Counted from the first letter of the stretch, positions 1 to 8,374 are shown. The stretch is DNA of 16,913 bases from Microbacteriaceae bacterium (GCA_012511645.1 JAAZFP010000002.1:1-16913); one strand, 5' to 3'. The notes: a model not told the origin generated them from the letters alone. Made by a program: numbers and translations.

Positions 1-292
1 ACGCAGGGTCGACCATCCACACGTCTACGCCCTCACACGCCATCATCGTGGTGGCCATGGGACCAACACTGAAGACATCGCCGTCTGCCTCCCAGCTGCC
101 CATCACTCGGTTGCAGCCGTCCGAGCCTGAGTAGCTGCCGTCTTCGGCAAACTCGAGTGAGGTTTCGCCAGGAGCGTCGGTGCCCCATGAGCCAACGGGT
201 GATGAGGAGCCGCCGCCTGAGCAGGCGGTGAGGCCGAGAGCAACAAGTGCGACAGAAGCAGTAGCAAGAGCGGTTTTCAGCGTTCGGTTCAT
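1..292 (-). CDS. META-domain lipoprotein (HslJ-like), 3' end cut by window edge
   Basis: I read 97 codons of a secreted lipoprotein running off the left edge. The N-terminus is a lipoprotein signal: basic start MNRTLK, a hydrophobic stretch to about residue 20, then lipobox LTAC with the lipidated cysteine at residue 24, followed by a Gly/Ser-rich linker. Residues about 35-90 look like the first half of a META/DUF306 domain as in HslJ, with the hallmark GCNRVMGSW and, about 15 residues later, MATTMMACEG. The protein should sit on the outer face of the membrane; its biochemical role is not known from sequence, and HslJ homologues are linked to stress or antibiotic tolerance. ATG at 292 is chosen because it begins right before the signal peptide; only a weak GGCGAG precedes it. 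It follows kgd on the same strand, but hairpins between them suggest separate transcription. Confidence 0.8.
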   Translation of the reverse strand, partial: MNRTLKTALATASVALVALGLTACSGGGSSSPVGSWGTDAPGETSLEFAEDGSYSGSDGCNRVMGSWEADGDVFSVGPMATTMMACEGVDVWMVDPA

Positions 293-357
293 CTCGCCAG
301 CATAGACCTGTTTCTGACAGGTGTCACCGAAACACACGATGTGCTGGGACGAAAAGG

Positions 358-412
358 GGCTCCCAACAGCATCTGCACCCGGGAGCCTCAGATGTGGCGC
401 CCGGGTGGGCGC
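358..412 (-). terminator. Two hairpins downstream of kgd, probable terminator
   Basis: Reading the minus strand after the kgd stop there is first a 6-bp stem, GCGCCC/GGGCGC (397-402 with 407-412, 4-nt loop), then a 7-bp stem, GGCTCCC/GGGAGCC (358-364 with 381-387, 16-nt loop), followed by CCTTTT. The short T run after the second stem fits rho-independent termination of kgd ahead of the lipoprotein gene. Stems were paired by eye; no energy was computed. Confidence 0.5.
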
Positions 413-430
413 ACTGAAATCGTTCGCGGC

Positions 431-3400
431 CTATGAGTCGAAGCTGAGCGCTTGGCGCAGCAACTGCTCCTGTTCGATTGCGTGCACCTTGGCTGAGCCG
501 GTTGAAGGTGCCGCCGATGCCTTGCGGGTGACCGCACGAATCGCCCGGCCATCGCTCTGCTTGACCAGTTCGAGTGAAATGAACGGCCACGCGCCCTGGT
601 TCTCTGGCTCGTCTTGCACCCACACGAGTTCTGCGCCCGGGTAGCCCGCGAGCACCGAACGAAGCTCTGCAGCTGGTACCGGGTAGTACTGCTCGATGCG
701 CACGAGTGCGATGCGGGGAGCCGGCTGCTTCTCAAGCGCGCCAAGCAGATCGTAGTAGACCTTGCCCGAGGTGAGAATCACGCGCGTGACCTGATCCTTC
801 GCCGCCTGCGCGTCATCGATAACCGTCTGGGACTGGCCCGATGTGAAATCTTCGATGGCTGAGGTAGCGCCGCGCAGGCGCAGCATCGACTTCGGGGAGA
901 AGACGATGAGCGGCTTGCGTGGACGCTGGTAGGCCTGACGGCGCAAGAGATGGAAGTAGTTTGCTGGAGTCGATGGCCTTGCGACGATCATGTTGTCTTC
1001 AGCACAGAGCTGCAGGAATCGCTCGATGCGAGCCGACGAGTGGTCGGGGCCCTGGCCCTCGTAGCCGTGGGGGAGTAGCATCACGACGGAGGACTGCTGG
1101 CCCCACTTCTGCTCGGCAGCTGCGATGTATTCGTCGACCACACTCTGCGCACCGTTGACGAAGTCACCGAACTGGGCCTCCCACACAACGAGCGCGTCTT
1201 CCCGCTGCAGTGAGTAGCCGTACTCGTAGGCGAGCGCCGCATATTCCGACAGGAACGAATCGTAGATCCAGAAACGGGCCTGGTCTTCGCTGAGGTTCAG
1301 CAGTGGCAGCCACTCCTGGCCGTTCGCGCGGTCGTGGAAGACCGCGTGACGCTGGGCGAAGGTGCCGCGTCGAGCGTCTTGGCCCGCAAAGCGCACCGCG
1401 GTGCCCTCCATGAGCAGTGATCCGAGGGCGAGCAACTCGCCAAAGCCCCAATCAACGTCGCCGTTCTGGCTCATTTCGAAACGCTTTTTCAGCAACTGCT
1501 GCAGCTTTGCGTGCACCGTGAAGCCCTCGGGCGGGGTCGCATGGGCCTCGCCAATGCGCTCAACCACCGAGCGATCAACCGCAGTCTGCACGGTCGAAAC
1601 CGTTGGAATCGGCTCGGTCGCAGGGTGCGCGATGCCACTCTGGTCAATGACCGGAATCGAGCCGGTCTGTGCGGCATGCGTTTCGAGGAACGCCTGCTCA
1701 AGGCGGCTCTGGAAGTCTGCCTTGGTGCGCTCGTACTCTTCTTCGGTGAGGTCACCGCGGCCCACAAGCGATGCAGTGAAGAGCCGACGGGTTGAACGCT
1801 TCGCCTCGATGAGGTCGTACATGAGCGGCTGCGTCATCGACGGGTCGTCGCCCTCATTGTGGCCGCGACGACGGTAACACACGAGGTCAATGATCACGTC
1901 GCGGTGGAACTTCTGGCGGTATTCGTAGGCCAGTTGCGCCACACGCACGACGGACTCGGGGTCATCGCCGTTGACATGGAAGATCGGCGCCTGCACAACC
2001 TTGCCCACGTCGGACGAGTAAATCGCGCTTCGTGAGTCTTGTGGCAGGGTGGTGAACCCGACCTGGTTGTTGATGATGATGTGGATCGTGCCGCCGGTGC
2101 GGTACCCACGCAGCTGAGACATCTGCAGGGTTTCGTAGACGACGCCCTGGCCAGCCATCGCGGCATCGCCGTGAATGAGAATCGGCAGCGTCGTGAACGA
2201 ACCGATTGGCTTCAGGTCTTGTTTTGCTCGCACGATGCCCTCGAGCACGCCGTTGACGGTCTCGAGGTGCGATGGGTTTGCTGCGAGGTGAACCGGCACC
2301 TTGGTGCCGTTTGGTGCGGTGAACACACCTGTGGTGCCGAGGTGGTACTTCACGTCACCTGAGCCAGACCCCGAGGCAGTGCCCTCGAACTCGCGGAAGA
2401 TCTGTCCGTAAGTCTTGCCCGCAATATTTGACAACACATTCAGGCGGCCACGGTGCGCCATGCCAATATCGACGCTGTCTACACCGTCTTCGGCGGCGTC
2501 AATGAGCATCGCATCGAGCAGCGGAATAACGGATTCGCCGCCCTCAAGGCTGAAGCGCTTCTGGCCGACGTACTTGGTCTGCAGGAAGGTCTCAAAGGCC
2601 TCGGCCTCGTTGAGCTTCTCGAGGATGCGCATCTGCGCGTCGCGCCCGAGCTTCTCGTAGACGACCTCAACCTGTTCGCGAATCCACATGCGCTGTGCAG
2701 GGTCTTGGATGTGCATGTATTCGATGCCGATCTTGCGGCAGTACGAATCGCGAAGCACGCCCAGAATGTCGCGCAGCAACATCGTGCGCTTGCCGCCGAT
2801 GCCTCCGGTCACAAACTCTCGGTCAAGATCCCAGAAGGTGAGCCCGTGGTTCTCGATCTCAAGATCGGGGTGGGTGCGCTGCTGATATTCGAGCGGATCA
2901 ATATCGGCCATGAGGTGGCCGCGAACGCGGAAGGCATTGATGAGTTCTTGCACTCGCGCGGACTTGTCAACCTGACCAGAGACATCAACGTGAATGTCTG
3001 ATGCCCACTGCACTGGCTTATATGGAATGCGCAGTGCGGCAAAAATCTCTTCGTAGAAGTCGTGACCACCGATGAGACGTTCGTGCACCTTCTTCAAGAA
3101 CTCGCCGCTGCCCGCGCCCTGGATGACGCGGTGGTCGTAGGTGCTGGTGAGCGTGATGGTCTTCGAAATACCAAGGTTGGTGAGCACCTCGGTTGACGCG
3201 CCCTGGAACTCGGCGGGGTACTCGAGCGCACCTACGCCAATGATCGATCCCTGGCCGCTCATGAGGCGAGGCACCGAGTGCACCGTGCCGATGCCGCCCG
3301 GGTTTGTCAGTGAGATGGTGGTGCCCTGAAAATCGACTGCGGCGAGCTTGCCCTCGCGAGCACGCTTGACCAGGTCTTCGTAGGCAGCCATGTACTCGTT

Positions 3401-4201
3401 GAAGTCGAGCGTCTCGGCTCGCTTAATCGAGGGCACCAGCAGTGACCGGGTACCATCAGCCTTCGGCACATCGATCGCGATGCCGAGCCCAATGTGCGCT
3501 GGCACCACCACCGACGGCTTGCCACCGACCTCGGTGTAGCCCACGTTCTGGCTGGGAAACTCTGTGAGTGCCTGGATCAGCGCCCACCCGATGAGGTGGG
3601 TGAACGAAACTTTGCCACCGCGGCTGCGACGCATGTGGTTGTTGATGACAATGCGATTGTCGATCATGAGCTTCGCGGGCACCGTGCGAACACTCGTCGC
3701 GGTCGGCACGGTGAGACTCTCGTCCATGTTCTTGGAGAGGGTGCGAGCCATGCCGCGAAGCGGAGTGATCTGGTCTTCTTGCGTCGACTCGGCTGCGGTG
3801 GGAACCGGGGTCGTGCGCGGTGCCTCCGCGGGGATTGGTGCTTGGCGGGGCGCCGTGTTGGTTGTGCGCGCGGTGGCGGGTACTGTCGCTGCGTCGGGCA
3901 CTGACGCTGTCGGAGCGATGGTGGTCGCCTTTGGCAACGAGCCGGTGTCGGTCGAAATCGCCGGTGTTGCTTCGGCCGAAGCCGCGGCTGTCGAGGGGGA
4001 AGTCGACGCTGAAGCAGCCTGAGCTGCGGTGCCAGCTGCGGCTTGACTCACCGCGTACCGTTCGAGGGTGGGCCACCACGCCTCATCTACGGAGTGCTTG
4101 TCAACGAGGTACTGTTTGTACATTTCGTCAACGAGCCAGGCGTTTGCACCGAACTCATCTGCGGCACCTTCGTTGCCGGAGGCGTTCATCCGCTCAGTCA
4201 A
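431..4201 (-). CDS. kgd: Multifunctional 2-oxoglutarate decarboxylase/dehydrogenase E1 with fused acyltransferase domain (Kgd/OdhA/SucA)
   Basis: Thiamine-diphosphate enzyme of the TCA cycle (2-oxoglutarate to succinyl-CoA, with side reactions known for the mycobacterial enzyme). Numbered from the start used here: an N-terminal FGANAWLVDEMY segment (about 17-28) typical of Kgd/OdhA; an Ala/Thr/Pro-rich linker (about 50-145); an E2-type acyltransferase domain (about 145-380) with catalytic His357 in DHRVIQGA, where Gln replaces the Asp of the usual E2 HxxxDG motif, as I recall for this family; then the E1 domain (about 400-1256) with GMAHRGRLN, HGDAAMAGQG and INNQVGFTT for TPP/Mg binding. There is no lipoyl domain, as expected, since the family borrows the pyruvate dehydrogenase E2. 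The TTG at 4201 is chosen because AGAGGA lies 6 nt upstream; ATGs at 4189 and 4216 are alternatives. OdhI/GarA-type FHA regulation is known for relatives but not visible here. Confidence 0.95.
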   Translation of the reverse strand: MTERMNASGNEGAADEFGANAWLVDEMYKQYLVDKHSVDEAWWPTLERYAVSQAAAGTAAQAASASTSPSTAAASAEATPAISTDTGSLPKATTIAPTASVPDAATVPATARTTNTAPRQAPIPAEAPRTTPVPTAAESTQEDQITPLRGMARTLSKNMDESLTVPTATSVRTVPAKLMIDNRIVINNHMRRSRGGKVSFTHLIGWALIQALTEFPSQNVGYTEVGGKPSVVVPAHIGLGIAIDVPKADGTRSLLVPSIKRAETLDFNEYMAAYEDLVKRAREGKLAAVDFQGTTISLTNPGGIGTVHSVPRLMSGQGSIIGVGALEYPAEFQGASTEVLTNLGISKTITLTSTYDHRVIQGAGSGEFLKKVHERLIGGHDFYEEIFAALRIPYKPVQWASDIHVDVSGQVDKSARVQELINAFRVRGHLMADIDPLEYQQRTHPDLEIENHGLTFWDLDREFVTGGIGGKRTMLLRDILGVLRDSYCRKIGIEYMHIQDPAQRMWIREQVEVVYEKLGRDAQMRILEKLNEAEAFETFLQTKYVGQKRFSLEGGESVIPLLDAMLIDAAEDGVDSVDIGMAHRGRLNVLSNIAGKTYGQIFREFEGTASGSGSGDVKYHLGTTGVFTAPNGTKVPVHLAANPSHLETVNGVLEGIVRAKQDLKPIGSFTTLPILIHGDAAMAGQGVVYETLQMSQLRGYRTGGTIHIIINNQVGFTTLPQDSRSAIYSSDVGKVVQAPIFHVNGDDPESVVRVAQLAYEYRQKFHRDVIIDLVCYRRRGHNEGDDPSMTQPLMYDLIEAKRSTRRLFTASLVGRGDLTEEEYERTKADFQSRLEQAFLETHAAQTGSIPVIDQSGIAHPATEPIPTVSTVQTAVDRSVVERIGEAHATPPEGFTVHAKLQQLLKKRFEMSQNGDVDWGFGELLALGSLLMEGTAVRFAGQDARRGTFAQRHAVFHDRANGQEWLPLLNLSEDQARFWIYDSFLSEYAALAYEYGYSLQREDALVVWEAQFGDFVNGAQSVVDEYIAAAEQKWGQQSSVVMLLPHGYEGQGPDHSSARIERFLQLCAEDNMIVARPSTPANYFHLLRRQAYQRPRKPLIVFSPKSMLRLRGATSAIEDFTSGQSQTVIDDAQAAKDQVTRVILTSGKVYYDLLGALEKQPAPRIALVRIEQYYPVPAAELRSVLAGYPGAELVWVQDEPENQGAWPFISLELVKQSDGRAIRAVTRKASAAPSTGSAKVHAIEQEQLLRQALSFDS

Positions 4202-4207
4202 GGCGAA

Positions 4208-4213
4208 TCCTCT
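4208..4213 (-). promoter_or_regulatory. Ribosome binding site deciding the kgd TTG start
   Basis: Minus-strand AGAGGA ends 6 nt before the TTG at 4201. The downstream ATG at 4189 would be 18 nt away, and the ATG at 4216 would lie upstream of this site, so the SD favours TTG. Confidence 0.5.
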
Positions 4214-4224
4214 CATTGTGACCG

Positions 4225-4245
4225 GGTTACGGGGCGACCGTAACC
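4225..4245. promoter_or_regulatory. 8-bp perfect inverted repeat upstream of kgd, candidate operator
   Basis: Plus-strand GGTTACGG, a 5-nt spacer GGCGA, then CCGTAACC: both arms match perfectly. It lies 23 bp upstream of the kgd TTG and just upstream of its SD, where a bound repressor would block promoter clearance or initiation. The size (21 bp, short spacer) fits a dimeric helix-turn-helix regulator; which one is not known. It could instead be a small 5'-UTR hairpin. Confidence 0.4.
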
Positions 4246-4518
4246 GTTGCGCAGCCGTCGCGCACACTACCCTCTAGCCTACGCCTTTTGATGATGCCGT
4301 GGGTGCACGCACGCCGCGAGCGAAATCGCGAAATTCTCGTACGAATGTGAGAGATTCTGCGAGTCTGATGTCAATTTTGTGTGGCGTGACACTGTCGCTG
4401 TCTCATGACCACCCGGCACTGATAGGGTTGCCTCGATCATGGATGGACCCAGTCGAAGACCGTCGGAGCCCCCGAGTACCAGCCGCGCTGAGGCGCGGCA
4501 TTGTGGAGTGGGTGGCTC
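4246..4518. other. Divergent intergenic region between kgd and the first CNNM gene
   Basis: This gap should carry the promoters of kgd (leftward) and of the CNNM pair (rightward). It is less GC-rich than its surroundings around 4320-4380. A minus-strand TAGTGT near 4270 could be a -10 for kgd, but I found no convincing paired -35 for either gene. Open frames crossing the gap have no recognisable protein content. Confidence 0.35.
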
Positions 4519-5928
4519 ATGAACGAATGGTGGTTGCTCGCCATAGGCGTGATTCTCACCTTTGGCACGGGCGTGTTTGTTGCCGCGGAGTTCTCGCTCG
4601 TTGCGCTCGACCGTCAAGATCTTGAACGGCGGCGTGAGAGCGGTGAGCGTGGTCTTGATGGGGTGATCCGCGGTCTGCGCATCACCTCCACGCATCTCTC
4701 GAGCGCTCAGCTCGGCATCACGCTCACCACGCTGCTCGCGGGCTACACGCTCGAGCCGGCGATCAGTGTGCTGCTGGAACCGGTGCTGACCGCACTGCAG
4801 GTTCCCCAGTCGCTCCACCGCATCATTAGTGCGCCGATTGCCGTCGCGCTGGCCACGATTCTCTCAATGATCGTGGGCGAACTCGTGCCAAAGAACTTTG
4901 CTCTTGCGCGGCCACTCCAAACTGCGAAGGCGGTGATGCCGCTGCAATCCGCATTCACCACAGTATTCAAACCTGCGATTCTTGCGCTGAATGGCAGCGC
5001 CAACGGCATGCTGCGCATGATCGGCATTGAACCGAAGGAAGAACTTTCGGGGGCGCGCACGGCCGAAGAGCTCAGCTCGCTCGTGCGTCACTCGGCGAGC
5101 GCCGGTCTGCTGGAGGCAGACACGGCCACGCTGCTTGACCGCACCCTGCGATTCTCCGAGCACACCGCGACCGATGTGATGACCCCTCGTACGAGGCTCG
5201 AGAGCATCCACCGGCTCGAATCGGCGCAGTCCGTGATTGAGTTGGCCGGCAGCACTGGCTTTTCGCGATTCCCCGTGATCGATGAAGATCGTGATGATGT
5301 GGTTGGCATTGTGCATGTGAAGCAGGCCGTGGCCGTGCCTCGGGCGAAGCGTGCTGAGGTGCCGGTTGCTGCGCTGCTTGAAGACCCGGTGCGTGTGCCC
5401 GAGACCATGCACCTTGATCAGCTGCTTGAAGAGCTGCGCACGCGAGGTTTTCAGATGGCAATTGTGGTGGACGAGTACGGTGGCACTGCCGGTCTCGTGA
5501 CACTCGAGGATCTGGTCGAAGAGATCGTTGGCGAGGTAGCCGACGAGCACGATCGGGCGCGGGCAGGCATCGTGGGTGACGCATCAGAGATGACGTTTCC
5601 CGCAGATCTGCGGCCCGATGAACTGCGTGAGCAGACGGGCATTCCGATCGCCGAGAGTGAAGACTATGACACTGCTGCCGGCTTTGTGCTGCGCGAGCTC
5701 GGTCGCATCCCCGAGCCGGGTGACGAGGTGACCCTCAACGATGGAGCGGTGCTCCGTGTGGAGCGCATGGATGGAAGACGGATCGCTCGTCTGCGCTATT
5801 TTGAGCCTCCGGTGACAGACGACACCGGTGAGGTTCCGCTCATTGCCCAGACTGACGAGCACCCAACTCGCACGGTTCAACCGGGGGACTCGCAGGGGAC
5901 GTCAGTGCGGCGGGGTGATCGCGCATGA
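4519..5928 (+). CDS. CNNM/HlyC-CorC family membrane protein with CBS pair and C-terminal CorC_HlyC domain
   Basis: Integral membrane protein of the DUF21/CNNM family (often annotated hemolysin-like or CorC), implicated in divalent cation, mainly Mg2+, homeostasis. From ATG 4519 (469 aa): the DUF21 membrane domain covers about 1-175 with hydrophobic segments near 5-30, 60-90 and 105-122 and the family signature GELVPKNFAL at 120-129; a tandem CBS (Bateman) module follows at about 210-340, with DVMTPRT in the first and VVDEYGGTAGLVTLEDLVEEIVGE in the second (the latter split here across about 316-339); the CorC_HlyC domain is about 348-428 (TAAGFVLRELGRIPEPGD). GGAG lies 10 nt upstream of this ATG; an upstream TTG at 4501 is possible but less likely. 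Its TGA overlaps the ATG of the next paralogue, so the two are translationally coupled. The transported ion cannot be read from sequence. Confidence 0.9.
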   Translation: MNEWWLLAIGVILTFGTGVFVAAEFSLVALDRQDLERRRESGERGLDGVIRGLRITSTHLSSAQLGITLTTLLAGYTLEPAISVLLEPVLTALQVPQSLHRIISAPIAVALATILSMIVGELVPKNFALARPLQTAKAVMPLQSAFTTVFKPAILALNGSANGMLRMIGIEPKEELSGARTAEELSSLVRHSASAGLLEADTATLLDRTLRFSEHTATDVMTPRTRLESIHRLESAQSVIELAGSTGFSRFPVIDEDRDDVVGIVHVKQAVAVPRAKRAEVPVAALLEDPVRVPETMHLDQLLEELRTRGFQMAIVVDEYGGTAGLVTLEDLVEEIVGEVADEHDRARAGIVGDASEMTFPADLRPDELREQTGIPIAESEDYDTAAGFVLRELGRIPEPGDEVTLNDGAVLRVERMDGRRIARLRYFEPPVTDDTGEVPLIAQTDEHPTRTVQPGDSQGTSVRRGDRA

Positions 5929-6977
5929 GTGACTGGATGGGCATTGTGTGGCTCGTCGTGCTGCTGCTTGCCAACGCATTTTTCGTGGGCGCTGAGTTTG
6001 CGGTGATCTCTGCTCGCCGCTCGCAAATTGAGCCGCTGGCCGAGGCTGGTTCGAAGCGTGCAAAGACGGCCCTTTGGGCGATGGAGCACGCGACGCTCAT
6101 GCTGGCGACAAGTCAGCTGGGCATCACCGTGTGTTCGCTGTTGATCTTGAACGTGTCAGAGCCCGCGATTCACCACCTGCTGGAGGGGCCGCTGGCGTGG
6201 ACAGGCTTGTCGGCACAGGCGGTGACGATCGTTGCATTTGTGCTGACGCTGGTGATCGTGTCGTACCTGCATGTGGTGTTTGGTGAAATGATGCCCAAGA
6301 ATGCGGCATTCTCGTTGCCAGACCAGGCGGTACTGCTGCTTGCCCCGCCGCTCGTTTGGGTGTCGAAGGTGTTCCGACACATCATCGCGGGGCTCAACGC
6401 GATTGCCAACGGGGTGCTTCGTCTGTTCCGCGTCGAGCCGAAGAGCGAAACCACGAGCACATACACGCTCGAAGAGGTCGCTGGCATCGTGAGCCACTCC
6501 ACCCGTGAAGGCCTGCTTGAGGATCGCAGCGGTGCGCTGAGTGCGGCGTTCGAATTCACAGAGAAACAGGCGAAAGACCTGTTGGTGCCGACCGATCGTC
6601 TCATTACCATGCCCGAGGGCTCGACCCCGCTCGACGTGGAGCAGGCCGTGACGAAACACGGTTTTTCACGCTACCCGATGCGCGGTGAGAACGGTGACCT
6701 CATCGGCTATATGCACATTAAGGATCTGCTGCGCATCAGCGAGAAGCGCATTGCTGAACCCATTCCATCAAAACGGGTGCGCGATATGCTCACGATCCTT
6801 GGTGAGACAGACCTCGAAGACGTGCTCGCTCGTATGCAAGAGCGTGGGGTACACCTCGCCCGGGTGGTTGACCGAAACGGCGAGGAATATGGCGTCGTCT
6901 TTCTCGAAGACGTGATTGAAGAGCTCGTTGGCGAGATCAACGACGCCACGAAGCGTCAGCGGTACGATCAGGCCTAG
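5925..6977 (+). CDS. CNNM/HlyC-CorC family membrane protein, short paralogue lacking the CorC_HlyC domain
   Basis: Second DUF21/CNNM protein (350 aa), starting in a 4-nt ATGA overlap with its paralogue. Hydrophobic segments near 6-28, 60-85 and 98-118 form the DUF21 domain, with GEMMPKNAAFS at 120-130 corresponding to the GE-x-VPKN signature. A CBS pair follows: LLVPTDRLITMP and GFSRYPM in the first repeat (about 205-270), VHLARVVDRNGEEYGVVFLEDVIEELVGEI in the second (split, about 309-338). The protein ends about 10 residues after the last CBS helix, so the CorC_HlyC domain of its partner is absent. Tandem coupled CNNM genes of unequal length suggest a heteromeric complex, since CNNM proteins dimerise through DUF21 and CBS regions; that is inference. 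Role presumably divalent cation handling. Confidence 0.88.
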   Translation: MSDWMGIVWLVVLLLANAFFVGAEFAVISARRSQIEPLAEAGSKRAKTALWAMEHATLMLATSQLGITVCSLLILNVSEPAIHHLLEGPLAWTGLSAQAVTIVAFVLTLVIVSYLHVVFGEMMPKNAAFSLPDQAVLLLAPPLVWVSKVFRHIIAGLNAIANGVLRLFRVEPKSETTSTYTLEEVAGIVSHSTREGLLEDRSGALSAAFEFTEKQAKDLLVPTDRLITMPEGSTPLDVEQAVTKHGFSRYPMRGENGDLIGYMHIKDLLRISEKRIAEPIPSKRVRDMLTILGETDLEDVLARMQERGVHLARVVDRNGEEYGVVFLEDVIEELVGEINDATKRQRYDQA

Positions 6978-6990
6978 CGACAGGGAACCA

Positions 6991-7050
6991 CGCGGCACCG
7001 TCGCAGCGCGTGTCGCACAGAGGATCGTGCGAGATGGCGACGGTGGCGCG
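6991..7050. terminator. Nested bidirectional terminator between the CNNM pair and metX
   Basis: The gap between the two convergent stops is almost filled by one dyad. The outer arms 6991-7004 and 7037-7050 pair at 13 of 14 positions (a single G-G mismatch at 6995/7046). Inside, TCGCAC (7013-7018) pairs with GTGCGA (7027-7032) across an 8-nt loop. T runs are lacking, as is common in high-GC actinobacteria. The position one base beyond the metX stop and 13 bases beyond the CNNM stop supports termination in both directions. Confidence 0.65.
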
Positions 7051-7051
7051 A

Positions 7052-8272
7052 CTATTGTGGCTCGGTCGTGATCTCGAGCAAGCGGCGCAGCTCGGGTCCC
7101 ACCATCTCATGCTCGATCAGAAACGCATCGTGCCCGAATGGGCTGTCGATACGAGTCGCAAGATCGCCGTCGATGCTGCCTGGGGTGTGCAGCGCGATCT
7201 GATCCTGGCCATTGAGAGTGAACAGTCGGTCGCTCGGAATGCCGAGCACCAGGGTCGGCACCGTGACCGTCGAGAGTGCGGCCCGCACCCCGCCGCGCCC
7301 GCGCCCAACATCGTGTGAGTTCATTGCTTGCACAAGTGTGAGGTAGCTGTTGGCGTCGAATCTGCGAGTGAACTTGTTGCCGTGAAAATCGAGGTAGCTC
7401 TCAACAGCAAAGCGACCGCCGCCGCCGAGCGGACTCACTGCCGACTGCCACGCCCGGCCGAACCGCTCATCGAGCTCCGTGTTGCTGCGATAGTTCAGCA
7501 GGGCCAGGCGCCGAGCCGTAGCGAGGCCATGGTGCGGGCCCACGCCGTCTGGGGAGTCGTAGTAGTTGCCGCCACGCCAGGCTGGGTCTGATCGAATTGC
7601 TTCGAGCTGCACGAGGTTCAGCCCGATCTGATCGGCGGTGGTGACCGGAGGCGCCGCGATGACGGCGAGTCGGCTCGACCTCTCGGGGTACATGATCTGC
7701 CACTCGAGGGCGTGCATGCCACCCATTGAGCCGCCAATGACCGTGTGAAAGTGATCGATCCCGATGGCGTCCGCAAACGCGGCGGTTGCATGTACCTGGT
7801 CGCGGATCGTCAGAAATGGAAACCGCCCGCCCCACTCATGGCCCTCAGGGTCGAGGCTCGCGGGCCCGGTTGATCCCTGACACCCACCGAGCACATTCGG
7901 TGCAATGATGCAGAATCGGTCGGTGTCGAGCGCCTTGCCAGGCCCGACGATCTCGTCCCACCACCCATCGGTCGAGTGACCAGCGCTTGCCGGGCCGACC
8001 AGGTGGCTATCGCCGGTGAGCGCATGAAACACGAGAATCGCGTTGTCCTTCGCCTCATTGAGCTCGCCGAAGCGCTCATAGGCGATGCGCACATGCGGAA
8101 TTTCGTCGCCCGCCTCTGTGGCAACCGTGCCGATGCGCACAAACTCGCGGCCACCGACCGGGTCACCATCACGCCACGCACCGCTGATCGGGGGCCGCCC
8201 GATGAGTGCTCGAAGCTGCGCATCCGTGATGAAGTCCGTGGGAAACGAGTCCTCGGGTGTCTGCCAATCCAT
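7052..8272 (-). CDS. metX: Homoserine O-acetyltransferase MetX
   Basis: Alpha/beta-hydrolase-fold cytoplasmic enzyme that activates L-homoserine with acetyl-CoA for methionine synthesis (406 aa, a normal MetX length). Visible motifs: AILVFHALTGDSHLVG (78-93), the GGCQGSTGPASLDP loop (129-142), nucleophile Ser182 in GGSMGGMHALEW, Asp348 in IPSDRLF and His381 in FGHDAFL, giving the Ser-Asp-His triad. It lies downstream of metY on the same strand after a 127-bp gap, and the two catalyse consecutive steps: MetX makes O-acetylhomoserine, which MetY sulfhydrylates. Acetyl rather than succinyl specificity is inferred from the actinobacterial context. No good SD precedes the ATG (leader AGACAACT), so translation may start on a short or absent leader; an own promoter in the gap is possible. 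Confidence 0.93.
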   Translation of the reverse strand: MDWQTPEDSFPTDFITDAQLRALIGRPPISGAWRDGDPVGGREFVRIGTVATEAGDEIPHVRIAYERFGELNEAKDNAILVFHALTGDSHLVGPASAGHSTDGWWDEIVGPGKALDTDRFCIIAPNVLGGCQGSTGPASLDPEGHEWGGRFPFLTIRDQVHATAAFADAIGIDHFHTVIGGSMGGMHALEWQIMYPERSSRLAVIAAPPVTTADQIGLNLVQLEAIRSDPAWRGGNYYDSPDGVGPHHGLATARRLALLNYRSNTELDERFGRAWQSAVSPLGGGGRFAVESYLDFHGNKFTRRFDANSYLTLVQAMNSHDVGRGRGGVRAALSTVTVPTLVLGIPSDRLFTLNGQDQIALHTPGSIDGDLATRIDSPFGHDAFLIEHEMVGPELRRLLEITTEPQ

Positions 8273-8337
8273 AGTTGTCTATTCTGCCCGGGTTTCGTGA
8301 CGGGCGTGCCAATGTTACGACGTGGAACGAACGCGAA

Positions 8338-8374
8338 GGGCCGCCCCGTCGCGCAATGGCGATCAGAGCGGCCC
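8338..8374 (-). terminator. Hairpin between metY and metX
   Basis: Arms GGGCCGC (8338-8344) and GCGGCCC (8368-8374) form a 7-bp perfect stem; inside the 23-nt loop TCGC and GCGA can pair further. It starts about 25 nt after the metY stop. There is no T tract, so it may be a partial terminator that lowers metX expression relative to metY, or an RNA-stabilising element. Confidence 0.4.

Noticed and set aside
3456..4079. Long open frame (207 codons) inside kgd in another frame
   Set aside because: Low-complexity His/Arg/Ser-rich composition typical of an off-frame reading of a high-GC gene; the in-frame kgd product is unambiguous.
4279..4818. Minus-strand 179-codon frame covering the kgd-CNNM gap and the start of the first CNNM gene
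   Set aside because: No recognisable domain, no convincing SD, and it overlaps about 300 bp of a clear gene.
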